Of a DNA stretch of 64,000 bases, positions 57,524-64,000 are shown piece by piece. Under the pieces are notes generated by a model. It did not search any database. It saw only the letters and a list, made by a program, of their open reading frames with translations, and was not told where the DNA came from. Source of the DNA: Penicillium oxalicum (Eukaryota; Ascomycota; Eurotiomycetes; Eurotiales; Aspergillaceae); NCBI RefSeq assembly GCF_001723175.1, contig NC_064654.1, positions 3,348,001-3,412,000 on the forward strand, written 5' to 3'. Both the position numbers and the translations under genes were made by a program. The stretch's first letter is position 1, and every line of letters starts with the position of its first letter.

Positions 57524-60393
57524 AAAGAAAAGCCTTCGACTCTCACGACTCATTGCTCGTGGGCTCAGTGGTTCTACACTAGTTCACACTCTCATGTCTT
57601 TTGCTTTCCATGCGCGCTACGAAACGATATAGACTTGTGCATTTTCATCCCCCTCTGGGATTGCAGGCATCCACGGTGTCGGTTGGGAAGGATTCGGTGT
57701 CTTTTTTTTGGGGTCTCTTCCTGGTGGTTTCTGATCTTCATCTCCGCTTCTCTTCTCTTTCCTTTTTGCCTTTTTTTTGATCTCTTGATCATTCTCATAA
57801 CCCCACCTCCTTTTCTTTTCTTCATTACCTGCTTGCTCACCGGCGTTTTCTTATTCAATAGACTGGCTGGGACATTCTCTCCATAGCTTCTGCTCCTCTC
57901 AACCTTTTTTTTTCTTTGTTCTCTATATTTATTCCCCCACTCCAACTCTACCTCGCAACCAAAAGAAACTTTTCCTTTCGTCTCTTCTCAACTTTCGTCC
58001 ATTATGCTGTGGTGAAGTGGTGTGTACTTGATGGAGATTCTCATACGGTACTCCTCTTGCCTAAATTCAGAACAGCACTAGTGTATGATTTTTTCAATTC
58101 CCAAATTTAGGGTTTCTAGACATGACATTTGACCGTGTCATGCCGTGCAGCCTCCAGAATTAGCCTCCATCGTACTACCACCACCACCACCACCAAGCTA
58201 GGCACTCCGGCCAGGCTGTGGCTACATCTACTTATGTATCATATGTCTCACATATATCAAACGCCCCTCCATGGCCCTGCATATATAATTGCTGGATTGT
58301 CGACGGGAGCCGGGAACCCTGACCTTAACAACAATCCACGGCAGTCACTTCATTGACGGATGCCCGGCACTCGGCAACGTGACCTAGGTAGGTTTTCATT
58401 ACCCTCGGCAGATTCCAGGGAGAACCGAGTCCCCATTCCTTGAACCTGCGGACAGACGATCCTGGCGTAGACTTGATGCGCTGATTCTGATGAAATGACT
58501 CGGCTTGTGTTGAGGTGGTTTGTTTAGGTGAATGGCATAGTGACAGGTTGATTATTTGAATATTGGAATATTTGAATCTTTGCGTCTAGATCAACAGTAT
58601 GTAAAGAGAGCTTTCTCTTTCTCTCTCTCTCTCTTCCCCCTACTAGGTAATTTGTGTTGTATACATCTGCCATGAACGTCCATAAAATTTAATTGAAGCG
58701 ATACTGTACATCTAGAGTCTCGCACACGGTACACCCCCGGTCATAGTTGAACCCCATCAGGGTCAGGACGCAGGAGGTACTATGTGCCTACTGTAGGGAA
58801 TTGGCGGAGTTGGACTTGAGCCCTAGTGCGATGATCCACTTTTCTCTATCAGCCTAGTACGACTATGGTTATATACAGTTATACTCTTATGCATGAGTGA
58901 GAGTTTCAAGATGGATGGTACATGTAGGTAGGGGTGTTGATCCGCGCGAGCACATGGCGCACGTGCATCTGCGTGTGGAATAAAGATCAAATGCAGTGGG
59001 TGGGTTAGAAGCAAAATCGATAGGGTGGAGGCTTGCATGGTCCGTTGTAGATATATTTTTTTTCAAAGTCAGGAGAGTGCAGTTAGTCAAGTAAGTGAGG
59101 AGCAATACTTTGTACTGATTTACAGCTTGTAGTATGTACATTCCTGGCGGTATTATCGCAGGTCAGAGTACTGCTACGCTCCTGTACTAGACGTGCTCAA
59201 CTGAATGCTACCGGTCGGGCTGAACCAGTTCAGTGAGTGTCCATGTTCGGAGAGTTTGGACAAGTGCAGGGACTGATTGATGGAGATTATAGTGGGATTA
59301 CTACTCTAGTATGTGCTTCCACATTCCAAGTTGGTATGCGGTGGTGCAAAGCCAGGTGCGGAGGGAGAATCGACTTTGTCTCTTGTGAGTGTGTACGTGG
59401 ATAGCCGTTTTTTCCGTCGCTGATTTACCCGGGCATGTACATGTTGAGCCTGTTCTGTGTCATGGATGTTCTGATGGGTAAGTGTTTAGTACGGTCCTGA
59501 AGGACGGGGCCGCTTACGACTTTACTAGAGGTACTGTTAGCTGACTTGTATTGCGACTGCCACTGTGAACTGGTCAGTCATTTGCGGAAATAGATGTATG
59601 GTAGGGATCTCGTCCCAGCAAAGATGTGAAGGAGATGCATGCTAGACAGTGTTGGAAGGACAGGTTCCCCCCCCCCGCCTGAGTGCTTGTTTTGAACTTG
59701 CCAACTTGGGATGTTCCTTCCTTTTTTGTTTGCGATATAGCCTGTCACGCCATATTGATATCCTTTGCCCACCCCACTCTTCCCATTTAGTCACGCTGTC
59801 TCCATCAAGGTCACCTTACCTTGTACTTTCCCCGCCATGACCACGTCCGGATAACGGTTTGCTGCCTCCGCCATGCTCCCCGGTTGATGAGGTGGTCGTG
59901 ATTAGTGATCTCTCTTCTATGTAAAGCCTGTGAGGATCACTATCGAGGATGGACACATGAGGAGAGAAGAAAAGAAATTTATGGGTCACAGAGAAAGAGA
60001 AAGAGAGGCCCGGTGAGATATTTTTCTTCTGGAACACCCCCGCGCGCCTATCACGGAGCGCATCGGAGCCTGACAGCAGACTCAGCATAGTCCCCAATGA
60101 TTTTCCTCCCCTCCAGTATCTCACCACCACGCATTTTTCTCCCCATGGGGCCCGTGTAAGAGCCGTCTTCTAGACAAGGAACAGAAGAAGCACCTTTCTT
60201 TCTTTCTTTTTTTCTGTCTCTTTTTTTTTCTTCCCTTGGGGAGTTGTGTTCTTCGATCTTTACAGAGACAGGACGTCTCGAATTTTTTTGTTGTCGCATC
60301 TTGGCTGCCCGTTCACTACTCTCTCCCGGCCCGAGACCTGCTGACACTTTGCTGCGCCAACAGCAAAACAAGGTGATCGTTCGTACGGACAGG
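57524..60393. other. 2.9 kb spacer downstream of creA
   Basis: The first 500 bp or so are pyrimidine-rich and fit the long creA 3' UTR. The rest holds no supported gene. It includes a short ACC repeat at about 58175-58195 and a C10 run at 59667-59676. The last 300 bp should be the promoter of the zinc-finger-like gene. Confidence 0.55.
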
Positions 60394-61342
60394 ATGCACC
60401 CCTCTGCTTCACCGATGGTGCTGCCAGAGCTCACCAGTGGGTCCAACTCACCCTCGATCTCGTCTCTGGATACCGCGTCGGATACCGAATCCGTGGCGAT
60501 GTATGGGCCAGTACTGGGTCGGAGACAAATGTCTGGATCTGATTTTGCAGAGAGGAGCACACATGTTTCCGAAGTGGCGAGGGATCATGGCCGAAGTCCC
60601 ATCATCCTGGGAGGCTCCACCGTGGGAAGATCACAGTCTCAAAGATCGACGTCGTCGTGGAGTACGGCAGCGGCGTCGCAGATCTCGGGAAATCCGTCCT
60701 TGGGGGAGTCCAGCATGAGCCGCCGCGACTGAATGGCGCAAGGAGAGATGACATGGTCAAATCAGGAAGATATACGTGTTTGTTCCATCCTCTGGACTGT
60801 CACGATGCCTTTGACGATGAGGCAGAATGGAGGACCCATGTCTTGAGCCATTTTCGGACGCACCCAACGCCAAAAACGGCACGATGTCCCATCTGCCCAG
60901 ACACGGAGTTTGTCGACCAAGGTCTTGCTTCAGATCAATCTTCCAGATCTGACTCGGACTCGTTGACGTATCACGACCTGTCGGGCACTCTCTCCACGCG
61001 CCCAAAGGAGGTATCATCGCAGGGCTCTCCTGTCTCAGCCTCGGCCTGGGATTGTCTGCTCAGCCATGTTGCCACGGAACATTACCAGCACGGTCAGACG
61101 CTGGCAGGAAGTAGACCGGACTTGAGCTCATGCGCTACATGTATGGGCGACGGATCATCACCGACGCCCAGTTCAAAGCAATTCAGTTGGCGCCTGCACC
61201 GTCGAGTCCGGCGTATCACCGCTCCCAGGATGGGGTGCGGGCAAATATTGGCTCTGCAGATGAGCCATACTGTGCGCCCTATAGTCGTCGACGAGAAGAT
61301 AGAATGCGGGGGCAGCAAAGAGGGATCAGCTTGGTTCTTTGA
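60394..61342 (+). CDS. C2H2 zinc-finger-like protein, reading frame broken twice
   Basis: This looks like a fungal family with a Ser-rich N-terminus and two C2H2-like elements. The parts lie in three frames. Part 1 (60394 to about 60730) reads PELTSGSNSPSISSLDTASD, GPVLGRRQMSGSDFAERSTH and GNPSLGESSMSRRD, then stops. Part 2 (about 60725-61121) reads GRYTCLFHPLDCHDAFDDEA with His-x3-His after it, ARCPICPD, and HVATEHYQHGQTLAGSRPD. Part 3 (about 61124-61342) reads ELMRYMYGRRIITDAQFKAI, APAPSSPAYHRSQD and ADEPYCAPYSRRREDRMRG, ending at TGA. Each shift equals one missing base. Because all three parts look well conserved, a sequencing error or a very recent mutation is likelier than old decay. The function is unknown, and the fingers suggest nucleic-acid or protein binding. 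Confidence 0.75.
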
Positions 61343-62992
61343 ACTGCGAGTGATCGACCTTGAATCCTCCGATGATGAAGCTTGAGGTACGAGATGGACC
61401 AGGTTGGAACTGAATTTATGGGATGTTTCCATGCCAAAGAAAAACGGAGGGAGCAGAATGATGTTGTGGGCGTCCTTGAGCGGTCTTGTATGATCATGTA
61501 TTTCTTGCTGTTTTTGATTGATTCCCCCCCCCCCCCTTCTTCTTCATGCGTTTGTTTTCAGGTTTTTTTTCTTTCCCATTCTTGAAGTTGTGTGTATATG
61601 AAATTGAATCGAATATCACGAGCTTGTCATTCAACACCTCACTCCATGCACATGCTCTTGAGCTAGTATGAGTCTGCGTGCTGCCAGTACTGGAGTCAGT
61701 CTGACAAGATCTGGAAATAGGTATCCGGGGGACTTACCAAGGTCGAGCAAAAATTCTTCATTTCTCTCATCTTGCAGCTGAAGAAGCATCTTCTTAGTCG
61801 CCAGGGATCAGAACTGCCAGGGCTTGTAAAGGTCATCTATTGACTTCTAGCTCCCTCTTCTGCGAGAGGCCGCATCACATGACAAATCAATAATGACAGA
61901 TCAGATTGCTCCATCTCGTGAGGTGAAAGATCGGAAATGGAAAAAAAAGAGGTATAATATGAGATGGATAAACCCATTAAAATACGGCAGAGACTGCTGT
62001 CTTTAAGAAAGCCGCGTCGATCGAGCGGTATAAACATCCATTGGGCTGGTGGATTCGGCGTAGGTGCAGTCCAGTCCATGAAGCACATCAATCTACTGGC
62101 CAGGTCTTCACCGCTAGTATCAATCGCGACAATCCATCATATTCTGTGTATATGAGATGGTCGCTGTACAGATTGGTTGGAAACTCACTGCAGGGTATAT
62201 GCCCAATTGAAAATCCAAAGCTATCTTGGAGTCTAATACTTAGCACGAATCAGACAAACATAAGCTCAATAGGGAGACTAGGGAGGGTTTACAGGGACAT
62301 ATTTCACTTCTCCGTAAGTTTTTCGGCCAGATAGATGCTATATGGATGTGATTGCCCACATGATGCCCGTGGAAAATCAACAACGAGCATAGATAAAGGC
62401 ATATAGTCTGAGGCACTTGCGTGTTTTTTTTTTTTTTTGAAAATCATGGCGCAGAGAGAAGTATGGAGAGAGTACGATAGAAGTGAGTCAAAGGTACTAG
62501 ATAACATTAGTAAGTCTGTTATGTCCTTCATAACCTGGCAGCACTCATGATTGGCTTTGAAGACGGGGAATATGTGGCCAGAATCTACCTTGACTTCCAA
62601 TCTTCGTATTAATTATCGTGATGAGTTCAAGATTGTCATCCAGAAATTCAAAATAAGTGTACTGATTCTCATGCAGAAATCGCTACTATGCGCCAAAGTG
62701 CAGACTAGAGTGGATCCGGGACCGACTCTTGGAAGTTCGTCTCGGAGGTACAAACAAACAAGACAAACACACCCGCCCTTGATGGTCATGTCCGGCTCGG
62801 CGCATTCGCCATGGATATCGCAAATTTGGCTGCTTGCTCAAACACAACCGACAGAGCTCCGAGCAGAATGCGAATGTGACCTTTGGAAAACAACTCCCTG
62901 ACTGAGCATTCTTCCGACTGAGTTCTCTCCGCCATCCTCTGTGCGGCCGCCCTTCCTCCTCCCTCCTACCCCACATCCCACTTTCCGCAGAC
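61343..62992. other. 1.65 kb spacer upstream of lsm1
   Basis: No supported gene was found. There is a C13 run at 61524-61536 and a poly-T run at about 62426-62438. The last part should be the lsm1 promoter. Confidence 0.55.
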
Positions 62993-63833
62993 ATGGAGCG
63001 ATTATCACTCAACGAGACGGCTGGCAACGCGCAGCAGCAGCAACAGCAGCCACAATCGCAACAGCAACAACAGAGGCCCGGACAACAGAATGCGCTTGGT
63101 TCTGCGGTTCCTCAAGTTCCGCCAGGCCCTCCACAACTTCCCCCGCAGATGTTTACGACCGCCGCTCAGTTACTCGATTTGACTGATAGTACGTTGTGTG
63201 ACGACATGGGCGATGGGTGCTCGTGATGCTCAATTTGAGTCTGGGCTTATTGTTGATCAACAGAAAAACTTGTACTGGTTCTGCGCGACGGAAGGAAATT
63301 GATAGGTGTGCTCCGAAGCTGGGATCAATTTGGTACGCTTGTTACACAACCCGACACCCAGAAACATGACGATCCGGGAACCAGGACTGACCAGGACCGC
63401 GTCCCGATGGGCACAAACGCCTCCCTTCTCTAGCAAACCTCGTTCTTCAAGATACGATTGAGAGAATCTATGCTGGCAATCTATATGCGGATGTTCCCCG
63501 CGGGATCTTCCTCGTGCGAGGCGAGAACGTGCTGCTGCTGGGCGAAGTGGTAAGTCAGAGATCATATCTCAGCGCGCCCATGGGAGGAGAGAGGAGAAGC
63601 GAAGAGATATCAGAGCCACTCTCGATCTTGCATTCCAATACTGACCCTCAATCGTCTAGGATCTGGACCGTGAAGATGACATCCCTTCCTCCGTGACCAA
63701 GGCTCCATTTGAGGAAGTTTTCGAATTGAAGAAAAAGGAAGATAGCCGGCGCAAGGCAACTGATAAGAAGCGACATGGGGAGCTGCAGGCACTGGGCTTT
63801 GAGCCTGAGCACAGTGGCGAGATTTTGTTCTAA
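62993..63833 (+). CDS. lsm1: Sm-like protein LSm1
   Basis: There are four exons (62993-63188, 63264-63332, 63434-63549 and 63660-63833) giving 184 residues, with all phases consistent. LSm1 is the distinguishing subunit of the cytoplasmic Lsm1-7 ring, which binds the 3' ends of deadenylated mRNA with Pat1 and promotes decapping in P-bodies. The N-terminus is a poly-Gln and Pro-rich extension (about residues 13-50). The Sm1 motif follows ([20 protein letters not shown], then [15 protein letters not shown]), then Sm2 ([18 protein letters not shown]). A charged C-terminal helix ([20 protein letters not shown]) follows, the region that contacts RNA in LSm1. The Gln-rich leader is usual in filamentous fungal copies. 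Confidence 0.96.
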
Positions 63834-64000
63834 GGGATCATTGGTGCATATTTTGCTGGGGCGATCCTCCCCACGAGGCTTCGGGGATCAGAGTGAAGGC
63901 TATGTGTCGACCGAACCCGATAGGCGGCCCTGCAAGATGGGCCCGGGTCATGGGATGAACAATTTACAAAATCTCATGCATCCATGTCTTCTCGTTGAGA

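Overview
The window is nuclear DNA of a filamentous ascomycete, most likely order Eurotiales (Aspergillus/Penicillium-like). The evidence is short introns of about 50-130 nt with GT...AG borders, compact genes, and protein content: CreA, BRO1, an augmin subunit, a phocein-type Mob protein, and mitochondrial Lon next to an Mdj1-type DnaJ. The genus cannot be assigned from sequence alone. I saw no transposon, CRISPR array, tRNA or rRNA that I could defend. All protein identities come from reading motifs and from recalled family features, not from a search.

Region 1 (1-36 kb) is gene-dense and housekeeping. In order: a 5'-truncated repeat protein (+); an unknown basic conserved protein (-); a CoA-binding-fold protein (-); Rad4/XPC DNA repair (+); HAUS6-like augmin subunit (-); HD-domain phosphohydrolase (+); HIT/Fhit hydrolase (-); Mob3/phocein (-); CobW-type zinc chaperone (+); a degenerate protein kinase-like protein (-); Lon protease (-); an Mdj1-like DnaJ (+); BRO1 (+); a fungal transcription-factor-like protein (-); a short-chain dehydrogenase (+); and a SAP30-like histone deacetylase subunit (-). 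Many neighbours are divergent pairs sharing 300-800 bp promoters. The Lon/DnaJ pair is functionally coherent, since both serve mitochondrial matrix proteostasis.

Region 2 (about 36.0-56.3 kb) is a 20 kb stretch with no convincing coding sequence, upstream of creA. It is not AT-rich, and it is crowded with long poly-G/poly-C runs (up to 26 nt), poly-A/T runs and CT/GA microsatellites. It ends in a strongly pyrimidine-rich leader in front of creA. This is the most unusual large-scale feature of the window.

Region 3 (56.3-64 kb) holds creA, a small C2H2-like protein gene whose reading frame is broken twice by apparent single-base losses, and LSM1 (+). These are separated by 1.6-2.9 kb spacers. 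A similar apparent frame break occurs near the 5' end of the DnaJ gene. Either these genes are decaying, or the assembly contains single-base deletions.
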